Notes: a model not told the origin generated them from the sequence alone. DNA of 64,000 bases from Helicobacter labetoulli (GCF_003670275.1 NZ_QXJF01000012.1:1-64000), one strand, 5' to 3'. Shown: positions 38,116-47,062, numbered from the stretch's first letter. Numbers and translations are program-made.

Positions 38116-38128
38116 AAAAAAAAAAAAA
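38116..38128 (-). repeat. T13 homopolymer tract upstream of the radical SAM gene
   Basis: A run of 13 A on the plus strand (13 T in the sense of the radical SAM gene) lies about 95 bases before its start and is followed by GTAAGG. Such tracts mutate by slippage and, when near a promoter, change expression, as for H. pylori sabA. A tract followed by the similar GTAGGA lies upstream of the methyltransferase at 58.4-59.2 kb. Confidence 0.6.
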
Positions 38129-38161
38129 CGCATTGTTAACCGATGATATATAGCATTGTTG

Positions 38162-38225
38162 TTTGAAAAAGGCGGATAGAATCTTTTGTCTTAATTCCGT
38201 TCGTGGCGTGGTGCAGGTGAATCTG
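38162..38225 (+). repeat. 64-bp direct repeat, right copy (before pabA)
   Basis: Identical to 37076-37139. It is a non-coding relic of the pabB end: continued in the pabB frame it reads VNLEQ and then TGA (38232-38234), which overlaps the pabA ATG (38231). This indicates the pre-insertion junction. Confidence 0.97.
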
Positions 38226-38230
38226 GAGCA

Positions 38231-38857
38231 ATGAGACAAGATGGTAATAAGCGAGAGAATAAGATGAAAAACAACATAGCAAAAGGCAGGTTTTCACACA
38301 AAAAGGTGTTAATCATTGATAACTACGACTCTTTTACTTACAATATCGTGTATTTGCTCTCAACCCTTGGGATTAAGCCTCAAATTGTGCCAAATGACAC
38401 GCCGCTCTCACATCTTAAAAAACTTATCTTTTCTCATCTTATCATCTCACCCGGTCCTAGCCACCCACTAGATTCTGGTGTGTGCTTGGAGGCGATTAAA
38501 ACCTTTGCTCAAACGCATAAGATTCTAGGGATTTGCTTGGGACATCAATGTATCGCTCAAGCCTTTGGCGGAGAAGTTATCTCAATGCCAAATCCAACTC
38601 ACGCAAAGAGTGCAGGGCTACATTTTGTGCCAAATCCTTTGTTTGAGGGTATTCCTCAAGGCATACAAGTAGCACTCTATCATTCACTTTATGTAAGCAA
38701 ACTTGGGGAGTGTGAAGCATTGGGGTATAGTGAGCATAATGTGCTTATGGTTCTTAAGGCAAAGGGCTATGACTGCTATGGTGTGCAGTTTCACCCCGAA
38801 TCTATCTTGCAGCAAAAGGGTAAAAGGCTTATGAAAAATTTTCTAGCTCTAGATTGA
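38231..38857 (+). CDS. pabA: Aminodeoxychorismate synthase glutaminase (PabA)
   Basis: PabA delivers ammonia from glutamine to PabB. The 208-residue class I amidotransferase has catalytic Cys in LGICLGHQ and His/Glu in GVQFHPES, and HSLYV typical of PabA/TrpG. The sequence is related to, but clearly separate from, the TrpG module at 10.7 kb. The ATG at 38231 would have overlapped the ancestral pabB stop (ATGA); a second in-frame ATG at 38264 is possible. The gene is now separated from pabB by about 1.1 kb of antisense insert, so it needs either read-through or a promoter inside the insert. Confidence 0.93.
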   Translation: MRQDGNKRENKMKNNIAKGRFSHKKVLIIDNYDSFTYNIVYLLSTLGIKPQIVPNDTPLSHLKKLIFSHLIISPGPSHPLDSGVCLEAIKTFAQTHKILGICLGHQCIAQAFGGEVISMPNPTHAKSAGLHFVPNPLFEGIPQGIQVALYHSLYVSKLGECEALGYSEHNVLMVLKAKGYDCYGVQFHPESILQQKGKRLMKNFLALD

Positions 38858-39002
38858 TAAGCAAAAAAAAGTGTGGCAAATGAGTATTGTGATTGCAAGG
38901 GTTTATGATGCTTTTTAAATGTTTGTTACCAAAAAGGATATGTTAAAAAATATACAAAGATACAATGGGTAAAATAATATTTTCATTTTTGCAAAGATAG
39001 TG

Positions 39003-39008
39003 TATCAT
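39003..39008 (+). promoter_or_regulatory. Possible -10 for the formate dehydrogenase operon
   Basis: TATCAT preceded by TG lies 59 bases before the first gene of the fdh cluster, in a 209-base gap after pabA. No clear -35. Confidence 0.35.
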
Positions 39009-39066
39009 TTCGCCTTAGAAAACAGCAAACAAACAACTTACAACAAATAAGCTCAGGATAAGGATA

Positions 39067-40587
39067 ATGACACAACACACAGAAATGGCTTTGAACGCAC
39101 AAGAAGTGGAGATTCTGCACGAGTGTGATGAGCTGACCCTTGATTTTACCTCACTCAATAAAGATTCTATAAGCGTTATTGCTCCGCAATGTGTGGTGAT
39201 AGGCTATGGGGATTTATGCGATGCGTTTTTGTCTCTTTGCGTGGAAAAAGAGCATTCTTATGTTTTGGAAGTCTCACAGCTTTTACCGCAGGATTTTGTG
39301 AGTTTAAAGGGGCATTTGGGAGCTTTTAGCTTACGATTTAAAAATGCTAATGGCGAGATAGAAAGTCTTCAAACCGCACAGGTTGTATGTTTTGCTCCGC
39401 TTGATTTGCCTGAATGCAAGGGTGTGCATAAGCCAAATATGTATGAGAGTGCCGAGCAAATGCTACAAGCTCTTTTGGGATTTTGTGGAGAGCAGGGCTA
39501 TGAGAGGAATATTATTTTTAACCCTACACATTGTCAATTTCAGCTAAGACGCCCTTTGGCAAATGGGGAGAGCGTATGTCATAGTTGCGTGGATGTATGC
39601 CCAACTATTGGTATCACAAGTGATAAAAACGCTAGAATCTTAGAGCTTTCAGCGATTGATTGTATCGCGTGTGGGCGATGTGTGAGTGTCTGCCCCACAG
39701 GGAGTGTGCAGCGGCAGGGCGATGGGCTAGAGGCTTTTACTTATAAGGCGAGATTGTATAAGGGCTATATTCCGCTTGTGGTGGGAAGAGAAGTCTTTGA
39801 GAGTAGTGAGTTTATAGAGAATCTTAAGATTCTAAAAGAGCAAAATCCCCTTATCCTGCCTTTTGTATTGAGTGTGCCAGATATGCTAAATAGTGTGTAT
39901 TTTTTGACATTGTTGCAAGAGAGTGGCTCTCCTATCATTCTATACACTCCACTTGGCGAACACACAAATGCCGATAAAGATTCTATAAATGAAATATATC
40001 AAAGAATTTTTTCTTCAATAGCCATTATGGAGCTTAGCGAGATAGATGATATATCTATATTAAAGCCCCTGCCACAAAGCCACTATATCTATACGCCAAG
40101 GGAAAATGAGAATAGCAAAGACATATTTGCCGAGAGAATGCGATTTTGGGTAAAGCAAGAGAGCTATGGTAAGGTTAAGATTCAAGGCTTTGGGATTTTG
40201 GGGATTAATGCCGAGCAATGCACTTTATGTCTTAGCTGTGTGGAGGCGTGTAATACAAAGGCATTAGTCAATAATCAAAGTCGTTTTGAGCTTTTGTATA
40301 AACCTGCCCTTTGCACGGATTGCGGATATTGTGTAGCAAGCTGTGCGGAGCAGGTGCTAAGTTTAGAATCTTCTAGTCTAGTATTAGAAGAGAAAAGTTT
40401 TGCTTACACACCTATTGCGAGTGATGAGCCTTTTAGATGTGTGGAGTGTGATAAGGTATTTGCCACACAAAAAAGTATCAATAAGATTAAGCAGATTCTA
40501 ATGCCTAGCTTTGGCAATGATAGCTTAAAGCTTAGGACTTTAGAATGCTGTGCTGATTGCAAAGTGAAAGTTATGTTTGAAGGATAA
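39067..40587 (+). CDS. Multi-cluster 4Fe-4S ferredoxin-like protein of the fdh operon
   Basis: This 506-residue cytoplasmic protein contains several ferredoxin cysteine sets: CHSCVDVCP near 175, CIACGRCVSVCP near 200, CTLCLSCVEAC near 385, CTDCGYCVASC near 420, plus CVEC and CCADC pairs at the C-terminus. No signal peptide or Tat motif is seen, so it is not the Fdh beta subunit. A similar gene heads fdh clusters of Wolinella and Shewanella, followed by a TorD-like chaperone and a small Tat protein, as here. It probably helps assemble or feed electrons to the Fdh complex, but the exact function is not established. Confidence 0.82.
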   Translation: MTQHTEMALNAQEVEILHECDELTLDFTSLNKDSISVIAPQCVVIGYGDLCDAFLSLCVEKEHSYVLEVSQLLPQDFVSLKGHLGAFSLRFKNANGEIESLQTAQVVCFAPLDLPECKGVHKPNMYESAEQMLQALLGFCGEQGYERNIIFNPTHCQFQLRRPLANGESVCHSCVDVCPTIGITSDKNARILELSAIDCIACGRCVSVCPTGSVQRQGDGLEAFTYKARLYKGYIPLVVGREVFESSEFIENLKILKEQNPLILPFVLSVPDMLNSVYFLTLLQESGSPIILYTPLGEHTNADKDSINEIYQRIFSSIAIMELSEIDDISILKPLPQSHYIYTPRENENSKDIFAERMRFWVKQESYGKVKIQGFGILGINAEQCTLCLSCVEACNTKALVNNQSRFELLYKPALCTDCGYCVASCAEQVLSLESSSLVLEEKSFAYTPIASDEPFRCVECDKVFATQKSINKIKQILMPSFGNDSLKLRTLECCADCKVKVMFEG

Positions 40588-40589
40588 AA

Positions 40590-41270
40590 ATGACACAAGG
40601 TAGCGTAGAATCTTTGGCAAAAGCAAGGGCGTTGTATTATGACTTTTTTGCAGGTTTATTTTTGTATGAGTTGTTGAGTGAGCGTGGTAGTGTGCTTTTA
40701 GAACAGCTAAGAATCTTAAAGGAAAATCCGCTCAATGAAAGTGATAAAGTGCATTTTGAGCTTTTAGAAAGTGAAATAACACACAAAGGCATAAAAGGGC
40801 TACTTGATGAATATACACGAACTTTTATTTTGCCCTTTGATGTTCCTTTGCCAAACACACCTTTGCCTCAAAGAAAAAGGCGAGATTCTAACGAGCTAGA
40901 ATCTAATATACATTCCCAGAGTGTAGGGCGTGTAATGCTTTATCTCTCACATTATACTGAGGGCTGTTTAAATGGTAAATCCCTGCTAAAGGCACGAGGA
41001 CTAACTAAGCAAAGCACCTTTAGACTTAATAGCAAAGAGTGTAAAGAGAGCGAGGAGCATTTGGGATTTTTACTCTTGCTTATGCGACATCTTTTGTTGT
41101 CAAATGATGAGAATGATAAAAGTTTAAGCATAGAAGTGGCAAATGAGCTTGTGTTGCCTTTGGGCGAGTATGTAAGCAAAGCATTACAACAAAGGGAGGA
41201 TTTGAGCTATTATTCTAGTGTAGGAGAGTTGCTAAAAAGCTTTTTGCAGGTAGAATCTGCCTTGCTCTAA
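40590..41270 (+). CDS. TorD/DmsD-family molybdoenzyme chaperone
   Basis: The 226-residue all-helical protein has the family's EYTRTF...LPNTPLP stretch (about 72-90; usually EYTRLFxGP) and a second conserved helix around EEHLGFLLLLMRHLL. TorD-family proteins bind Tat signal peptides and help insert the molybdenum or tungsten cofactor before export. It lies two bases after the ferredoxin gene and ahead of fdhA, so FdhA is the likely client. Confidence 0.8.
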   Translation: MTQGSVESLAKARALYYDFFAGLFLYELLSERGSVLLEQLRILKENPLNESDKVHFELLESEITHKGIKGLLDEYTRTFILPFDVPLPNTPLPQRKRRDSNELESNIHSQSVGRVMLYLSHYTEGCLNGKSLLKARGLTKQSTFRLNSKECKESEEHLGFLLLLMRHLLLSNDENDKSLSIEVANELVLPLGEYVSKALQQREDLSYYSSVGELLKSFLQVESALL

Positions 41271-41322
41271 AGTGGGGTAGTGCCAAGTCGCAATGGAATA
41301 TGTATAAGTGGTAGGCTGATTT

Positions 41323-41344
41323 GAGCTTTTAGTCTTAAAAGTTC
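41323..41344 (+). other. Stem-loop between the chaperone gene and the small Tat gene
   Basis: GAGCTTTTA (41323-41331) and TAAAAGTTC (41336-41344) can form nine pairs (one G-U) with a four-base loop. It lies in the 115-base gap ahead of the more abundant part of the operon and could stabilise or process the message. Not a typical terminator. Confidence 0.35.
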
Positions 41345-41385
41345 AAATGGGTTTATCCCAAAAGTCAAAAAGCAAAGGAGGCTCT

Positions 41386-41601
41386 ATGAGTAAAACGCAA
41401 GAAGACAATCAATCAAGGCGTAAGTTTTTAAAAACTGCCGGGATTGGTGGTGCTGTGGTTGCGATAGGCTCCCTTAGTTTGAATGGATGTTCTGGAGAAC
41501 ATAAACAAAAAGAAGTCATCAAGGGCAAAAGCAAAAAGCAAGAGATTCTGTATCGCAGTGATACGCAGTATTGGCAGACATATTTTTCCGTTGCCAAATA
41601 A
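41386..41601 (+). CDS. Small Tat-signal protein of formate dehydrogenase (FdhX-like)
   Basis: This 71-residue protein has a twin-arginine signal SRRKFLKTAG (about 10-19), a hydrophobic run ending at GCSG, then a short polar tail ending YFSVAK. Such proteins precede fdhA in Campylobacter, Wolinella and Shewanella, where they are thought to be exported with, or to aid, the catalytic subunit. The ATG at 41386 follows AAAGGAGG (41374-41381), the best ribosome-binding site in the operon. The cysteine in NGCSGE could be a lipobox-like site, but the context is weak. Confidence 0.85.
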   Translation: MSKTQEDNQSRRKFLKTAGIGGAVVAIGSLSLNGCSGEHKQKEVIKGKSKKQEILYRSDTQYWQTYFSVAK

Positions 41602-41617
41602 CACATAAGGAGTGAAA

Positions 41618-44437
41618 ATGAGTGAAGTGAATGAAAGACGCAACGCAAGACGCTCGTTCCTTAAGCTTTCCGCATTGGCTTCTGTGGCTGGTGTGAGTAG
41701 TGCTTTTGGGAATGAGAGTGAGCGTGTTATTAGAAAGGCAAGTGAGGCGGAGCTAAAGGAGCGTTATCCTAATGCAAAACGCGTAAAGACAATATGCACA
41801 CACTGCTCTGTGGGCTGTGGGATTATCGCTGAAGTGCAAGATGGCGTGTGGGTGCGTCAAGAAGTCGCCCAAGATCACCCCATTTCACTTGGCGGACACT
41901 GCTGCAAGGGTGCGGATTTGATTGATAGGGCAAGAAGTGAGACGCGTTTGCGTTATCCACTTGAAAAAGTCAATGGTAAATGGGAACGCACAAATTGGGA
42001 TAGTGCGATGGATAAAATCGCTTCAAAATTAAGCAAGATTCGTGAAGAGAGCGGACCTGATGCGGTAATGTGGATAGGAAGTGCGAAGCTCTCAAACGAA
42101 CAAGCTTATTATTTGCGTAAGTTTTCTGCGTTTTTTGGGACAAATAACCTAGATCACTGCAATCGCGTTTGACACTCCCCAACAGTCGCCGGTGTGGCGA
42201 ATACATTTGGATTTGGTGGAATGTCAAACCATATTGCTGATATGATGTTTTCAAAATACATCTTTATTATCGGTGCAAATCCTGCAGTGAATCACCCTGT
42301 GTCTATGGTGCATATTTTGCGTGCCAAAGAGGCTGGAGCGAAAATTGTTGTTGTAGATCCGCATTTTAGTAAGACTGCGGCAAAGGCTGATGAGTATCAT
42401 AGAATCCGAAGTGGGACTGATATTGCCCTTGTGTATGGTATGCTTCATCATATTATTAAAAATGACTTGCACGATAAGAAATTCTTGCAAGAGCGGATTT
42501 ATGGCTATGAGGAAATCATCAAGGAAGCGATGAAAATGACGCCTGAAGAGGCAAGTAATATTACTGGGATTCCCGCTGATACAATCCGTCATATTGCTGA
42601 AGATATGGCAAAGGCAAAGCCTGCAAGCCTTATTTGGAATCAAGGGCTAACACAGCACACAGTTGGCACAAGCAATACGCGGATTATGCCGATTTTACAG
42701 ATGTTCTTAGGCAATATGGGTAAAAATGGCGGGGGTGTGAATATCCTACGCGGACACGATAATGTGCAAGGAAGTTCAGATATGGCAGCAAACCCTGATG
42801 TCTTGCCCGGATATTATGCGTTAAATGAAGCCTCTTGGCGACATTTTGCAAAGCATTGGTATGTTGAATATGAATGGCTACTCTCACGCTTTAAAGATAA
42901 AAAGATGATGGAATCTAGCGGTTATGCACATTCTACTTGGAAGTTTGGTGTGCTAGAACCTGAAAATGCGGCAAACAATGGCGATACAATGTTGCGTGCA
43001 TTGGTGGTTATTGGCACGGGTATGACTTCTGTATCCTTGCTTGATTTGCAAAAAAAAGCGATGGATAAGCTAGAGCTTGTGGTGTTTATTGATCCATATG
43101 TGAATGACTTAGCAATTTATAGTGATAGAGATAATGATTTATTCTTACTCCCTGCGGCTAGTCAAATGGAAAGCTCTGGTTCAGTAGCGGCAACAAATAG
43201 AAGCTATCAATGGCGTTCTAAGGTGATGGAGCCACTTTTTGAATGCAAGGAAGATCAAGAGATTCTCTTTGAGTTTGCTAAGCGGTTTGGATTCTTAGAA
43301 GAGTATCAAAGAAGCTTGTATGAGATTGCTAAAAAAGATGGGCGAAGTGAATTTATATGGCCAGAAGATGCAACAACAGAGCTAACGCAAAGTATCCGCA
43401 GTATCGGTTTGCAAGGTATGAGTCCCAAAAGGCTAAAAGCACACCAAGAAAATTGGCATATGTTTGATAAGGTAACACTGGAAGGTAAGGGTCCATTTAA
43501 GGGCGAGTATTATGGGTTGCCTTGGCCTTGCTGGAGTGATAAACACCCCGGAACACCGGTATTTTATAATGATACCATTCCTGTTATGCGTGGTGGTATG
43601 GGCTTTAGGGTGAATTGGGGCGATACCTCTCCAGATGGGAAAAGTATGTTTTCAGCGCGTTCATTGCCCAGCTCTAAAATCGCCGGACATCCGCCTGTGA
43701 GTGCAGCAAATGCTGAATCTTTAGGCTTAAAATTAAGTGCCGAAGAGAAAAAGGCGGTTGAAGGTAGCACTTATGCTCTTGGCTTTGGTAATAATATTTT
43801 AGCTGAAAAGGCACTTGAAGCAGGACTTTGTCCTTATGGTAATGGAAGAGCTAGGGCGGTTGTGTGGAATTGGTATGATAAGATTCCATTACATCGTGAG
43901 CCTATCCACTCTGTGCGTGGGGATTTGGTGGATAAATATCCTAACTTCCCAGATAAGCCAAATCATTTTAGGGCAAATATCAAATACCGCTCACGACAGA
44001 TTGAAAAAGATTGGGTAAAAGAATTCCCTATCAATATGCTAAGTGGGCGTTTAGTCTCACATATGGGAACAGGGACAGAAACGCGAAGTGCAAAGTATTT
44101 GGCTGAAGTGCATAGTGAAATGTTTGTTGAGATTCACCCCGATAAAGCTTTTGAGCTAGGTATTAAAGATGGTGATATGGTGTGGGTGTATGGCACAATG
44201 GATACTCGTGCATTGATTAAGGCTAAACTCTCATATCGTGTTGATGTCAATAGTGTGTGGATGCCTCAAAACTTCTCTGGGCTTGATCAAGGGCAAAGTC
44301 GCCTTGATAAATATCCAGAAGGCACGGCTGCTTATGCAATCGGTGAATCTGCAAATATGATTTCAAGCTATGGATTTGACTATAACACAGCTTGTCCGGA
44401 GACAAAATGCGGATTATGCCGCATTGAGAAAGCGTAG
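41618..44437 (+). CDS. fdhA: Formate dehydrogenase major subunit, selenocysteine-containing
   Basis: FdhA oxidises formate to CO2 in the periplasm at a bis-MGD molybdenum or tungsten centre. One gene of 939 codons reads through an in-frame TGA (42170-42172, residue 185) in the context DHCNRV-Sec-HSPTVAG, the position of selenocysteine in FdnG/FdhF. A SECIS-type hairpin follows. Residues 11-16 (RRSFLK) are a Tat signal; CTHCSVGC (about 54-61) with CC in GGHCCKG binds 4Fe-4S. The ATG at 41618 lies after TAAGGAG (41607-41612). Reading the TGA as a stop would wrongly split the gene at 42172. selA, selB and selC are not in the window but must exist for this to work. Confidence 0.95.
42170..42200 (+). 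promoter_or_regulatory. Selenocysteine codon and SECIS-like hairpin
   Basis: TGA (42170-42172) is followed after 13 bases by a stem TCGCC (42186-42190) and GGCGA (42196-42200) around the loop GGTGT (42191-42195). The bacterial SECIS lies directly downstream of UGA and has a G-G-U in its apical loop, as here. Confidence 0.85.
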
Positions 44438-44448
44438 GGAGGTAGGCG

Positions 44449-45084
44449 ATGAGTGATACTTTATTAAAAACGGGCTTAAATGATCTTGGACACGCAAGAA
44501 TCAAGTTTTATTGCGATGATAATCGCTGTATTGACTGCCACGGCTGTGATGTAGCGTGTAAGGAAGCTCACCACTTGCCTGTGGGGATTAATAGAAGACG
44601 CGTTGTAACGCTCAATGATGGGATTGAAGGTGCGGAAAAATCTATATCAATTGCTTGTATGCATTGTGCTGATGCACCTTGTGCAAAAGTCTGCCCTGTG
44701 GATTGCTTCTATATCCGTGCAGATGGCATTGTGTTGCACGATAAGAAAACTTGCATTGGCTGTGGATATTGCCTTTATGCTTGTCCTTTTGGTGCGCCGC
44801 AATTCCCCAAATCTGATGTATTTGGCTCACGCGGCTCAATGGATAAATGCACATTCTGTGCTGGTGGTCCTGAAGAGACAAATAGCGAAGAAGAATATCG
44901 CCTATATGGGCAAAATCGCATTGCTGAGGGCAAAGTCCCTGCGTGTGCGGCGATGTGTTCTACAAAGGCACTTTTAGCAGGTGGAAGTGATGATGTAAGT
45001 GCCATTATCCGTGAGCGTGCTTTGAAAAAAGGGCTAGATCCTGCAAGGACACCGCATACTTGGCAAAAAGCCTATGGTGATTAA
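44449..45084 (+). CDS. fdhB: Formate dehydrogenase iron-sulfur (beta) subunit
   Basis: This 211-residue ferredoxin subunit carries electrons from FdhA to the cytochrome b subunit. It has four cysteine sets: CIDCHGCDVAC (about 25-35), CMHCADAPCAKVCP (about 66-79), CIGCGYCLYACP (about 102-113) and CTFC with a later CAAMC. There is no membrane anchor; in Campylobacterota the beta subunit is exported bound to FdhA. Eleven bases after fdhA. Confidence 0.95.
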   Translation: MSDTLLKTGLNDLGHARIKFYCDDNRCIDCHGCDVACKEAHHLPVGINRRRVVTLNDGIEGAEKSISIACMHCADAPCAKVCPVDCFYIRADGIVLHDKKTCIGCGYCLYACPFGAPQFPKSDVFGSRGSMDKCTFCAGGPEETNSEEEYRLYGQNRIAEGKVPACAAMCSTKALLAGGSDDVSAIIRERALKKGLDPARTPHTWQKAYGD

Positions 45085-45101
45085 TCTATAAGGAGTGATG
45101 A

Positions 45102-46130
45102 ATGAAACATATCTTTATAGTATTGCTTGGGTGTGTGTTAAGTCTGCTTAATGCGTATGGTGCGGGAGATTCAGTGAGTGTGAGTGAGCCAAAGGGTGCG
45201 ATTGAGTTTAAGACAAATACCGATATTTATGGCACGGCACAAATTGAGGCAATTAAGAATTGGGGCTTAGGCACAAACACAGCTGGGGTTATAGAATCTA
45301 GCGTTGTTGTAGGCAAGGGTGGGAGTATAGAGCCTCTCACTCACGGCAAAGATATTGGCGGGATTCGTGGCTGGAATGGTTTGGGAGAGCTTTTTACAAT
45401 TTTGCAAGAGCAGTATTTTGCCCTTATCTTTTTGTTGATTGTGATTTTTGTGCCAATGGCGTTTTATGGGCATTATAAAATTGTTGGAAAGAGACATTAT
45501 TCGCACGATAGCTTTTTGGTTGTTTTTACAAAATATAACATTATCGTGCATTGGTGTGCAGCAGTGCCTTTTGTAATGCTCTGTCTCACTGGGCTTATGA
45601 TGGTTTTTGGTGATAAGCTTGGTGGGGGTGCATTGATACGATTTGCAAGAGATGTGCATGGGTTTGCCACATTGTTTTTTGCTGTGTTTGGGACACTAAT
45701 GTTTTTGATGTGGGCAAAAGATTGTCTGTTTAAATCCTATGATATTAAGTGGATGATGATTTTAGGCGGTTATTTAGATAAGGTTAATCGCGAAGTCCCC
45801 GCACATAAATTTAATGCCGGGCAAAAGATGTGGTTTTGGGTGGCTACACTTGGTGGAGGCGTGATGGTTTTTACCGGTGCGGTTATGTTTTTCCAATGCA
45901 CAGATATTAATACCTTGCGACTTATGGCGATTTTGCATAATGTGCTTGGTTTTGCTGTCATTGCTCTTTTGATAACGCATATTTATATGGCAGTCTTTGC
46001 CATTGAAGGTGCTATGGAATCTATCATCAATGGCAAAATGGGTGAGGAAGAACTCTCTATGCTTCATAGCCTTTATTACAAAGATTTAAAGGCTCAAGGT
46101 AAGCTAGATTCTATGCGGTTTAAACATTAA
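45102..46130 (+). CDS. fdhC: Formate dehydrogenase cytochrome b (gamma) subunit
   Basis: This 342-residue membrane protein binds two hemes b and passes electrons to menaquinone. It has a signal peptide (about 1-20), a periplasmic stretch, then four membrane helices with candidate heme histidines in NIIVHWCAA, RDVHGFAT, AILHNVLGF and ITHIYMAVF. The long N-terminal periplasmic extension is typical of Campylobacterota FdhC. It lies 17 bases after fdhB. Confidence 0.94.
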   Translation: MKHIFIVLLGCVLSLLNAYGAGDSVSVSEPKGAIEFKTNTDIYGTAQIEAIKNWGLGTNTAGVIESSVVVGKGGSIEPLTHGKDIGGIRGWNGLGELFTILQEQYFALIFLLIVIFVPMAFYGHYKIVGKRHYSHDSFLVVFTKYNIIVHWCAAVPFVMLCLTGLMMVFGDKLGGGALIRFARDVHGFATLFFAVFGTLMFLMWAKDCLFKSYDIKWMMILGGYLDKVNREVPAHKFNAGQKMWFWVATLGGGVMVFTGAVMFFQCTDINTLRLMAILHNVLGFAVIALLITHIYMAVFAIEGAMESIINGKMGEEELSMLHSLYYKDLKAQGKLDSMRFKH

Positions 46131-46195
46131 GGGCTTGTGCCACAAAAAGAGTGTATGTTGCAAAAGGGCTTGTGTTGAAAAAAGTCGTGCATAAA

Positions 46196-46954
46196 ATGCG
46201 TATGTTAAGAATCCATAGAGATGGCAGGGCGGAGACATTACAAGATGATGTCATTGAGGAGCAACGCATAGCCTTTTATCTTAATGGCACAAAGCTTTTG
46301 TCGGTGATGAGTTTGCCTTATCACCAAGACGCTCATTTGGTAGGTTTTTTACTCAATGAGGGCGTGTTAGAATCTGTAAATGATATTATCTCGCTTGAAA
46401 TTGCTAAAGATGGCTTAAGCGTGTATATGCAAGCTAAGATTAAAGAATCTAAACTCGCTCATCTCCATAAGGAAAAAACTTTAACAACAGGTTGCTGTGT
46501 GGGGGTGAGTGCGAATTTTGATGGTGAGATTACGCAAAAATTTATCGCTTCAACAATGCGAGTGAGTGCGGATAGAATCTTTGAGTTGATTGATGAGTTT
46601 AATGCCCCAAGTGAGCTTTTTTCGCAGACAGGCTGTGTGCATAAGGCTATGCTTGTGTGTAAAAAAACGCTTATATGCGAAGATGTGGGGCGACATAATG
46701 CTATTGATAAAGTCATCGGTATGGCAAGGCTAAGTCATTTGAGTTTGCAAGATTCTATTCTCATAGTAAGTGGAAGGCTTTCGATGGAAATGGTTATAAA
46801 AGCGGCAATGAGTGATATTCCTATGGTGATTTCTCGTGCAGCGACAACACACCTTGGTATTAAATCCGCACAGCTTTTGGGGGTAAGTCTTGTGGGTTTT
46901 GCTCGTGGCGATACGCTTAATCTTTACACACATACTTCACGCATTGTATGTTAG
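46196..46954 (+). CDS. fdhD: Formate dehydrogenase sulfurtransferase/accessory protein FdhD
   Basis: FdhD transfers sulfur from IscS to the molybdenum cofactor of FdhA. The product (about 252 residues) has the family pattern GFLLNEGVL, TGCCVGVSAN, the TGCVHKAML stretch and EDVGRHNAIDKVIG. In E. coli the sulfur-carrying loop is CxxC; here it reads Cys-Cys, an apparent deviation. The start is uncertain: the frame is open from a GTG at 46151, and no good ribosome-binding site precedes the ATGs at 46196 and 46202. Last gene of the operon. Confidence 0.88.
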   Translation: MRMLRIHRDGRAETLQDDVIEEQRIAFYLNGTKLLSVMSLPYHQDAHLVGFLLNEGVLESVNDIISLEIAKDGLSVYMQAKIKESKLAHLHKEKTLTTGCCVGVSANFDGEITQKFIASTMRVSADRIFELIDEFNAPSELFSQTGCVHKAMLVCKKTLICEDVGRHNAIDKVIGMARLSHLSLQDSILIVSGRLSMEMVIKAAMSDIPMVISRAATTHLGIKSAQLLGVSLVGFARGDTLNLYTHTSRIVC

Positions 46955-46976
46955 AATATTCAGTGTTTTTTACCTA

Positions 46977-47012
46977 TTTTGTAAATAGTTGCATATACAA
47001 CTATTTACAAAA
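46977..47012. promoter_or_regulatory. 15-bp perfect palindrome, likely operator of the hefABC operon
   Basis: The arms TTTTGTAAATAGTTG (46977-46991) and CAACTATTTACAAAA (46998-47012) are perfect inverted copies with a six-base spacer. The palindrome is AT-rich, lacks a following T run and abuts a TAGAAT -10 (47019-47024), so an operator fits better than a terminator. TetR-type repressors use such sites at efflux operons (CmeR in Campylobacter). No regulator gene is adjacent. Confidence 0.65.
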
Positions 47013-47018
47013 TTTGGT

Positions 47019-47024
47019 TAGAAT
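47019..47024 (+). promoter_or_regulatory. -10 element for hefABC
   Basis: TAGAAT lies 39 bases before the hefA start, directly after the palindrome, so a protein bound there would cover the -35 region. Confidence 0.5.
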
Positions 47025-47062
47025 CCCACTCCAAATTTTCACAATCATTATTTAGGAGCTAT

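Noticed and set aside
42170-42172. In-frame stop that splits fdhA into two open frames (a frameshift or pseudogene)
   Set aside because: The TGA sits exactly at the selenocysteine position (DHCNRV-Sec-HSP) and is followed by a SECIS-like hairpin, so it is read-through, not a break.
46977-47012. The palindrome after fdhD as a rho-independent terminator
   Set aside because: It is AT-rich, lacks a T run and sits against a -10 element, so an operator is more likely.
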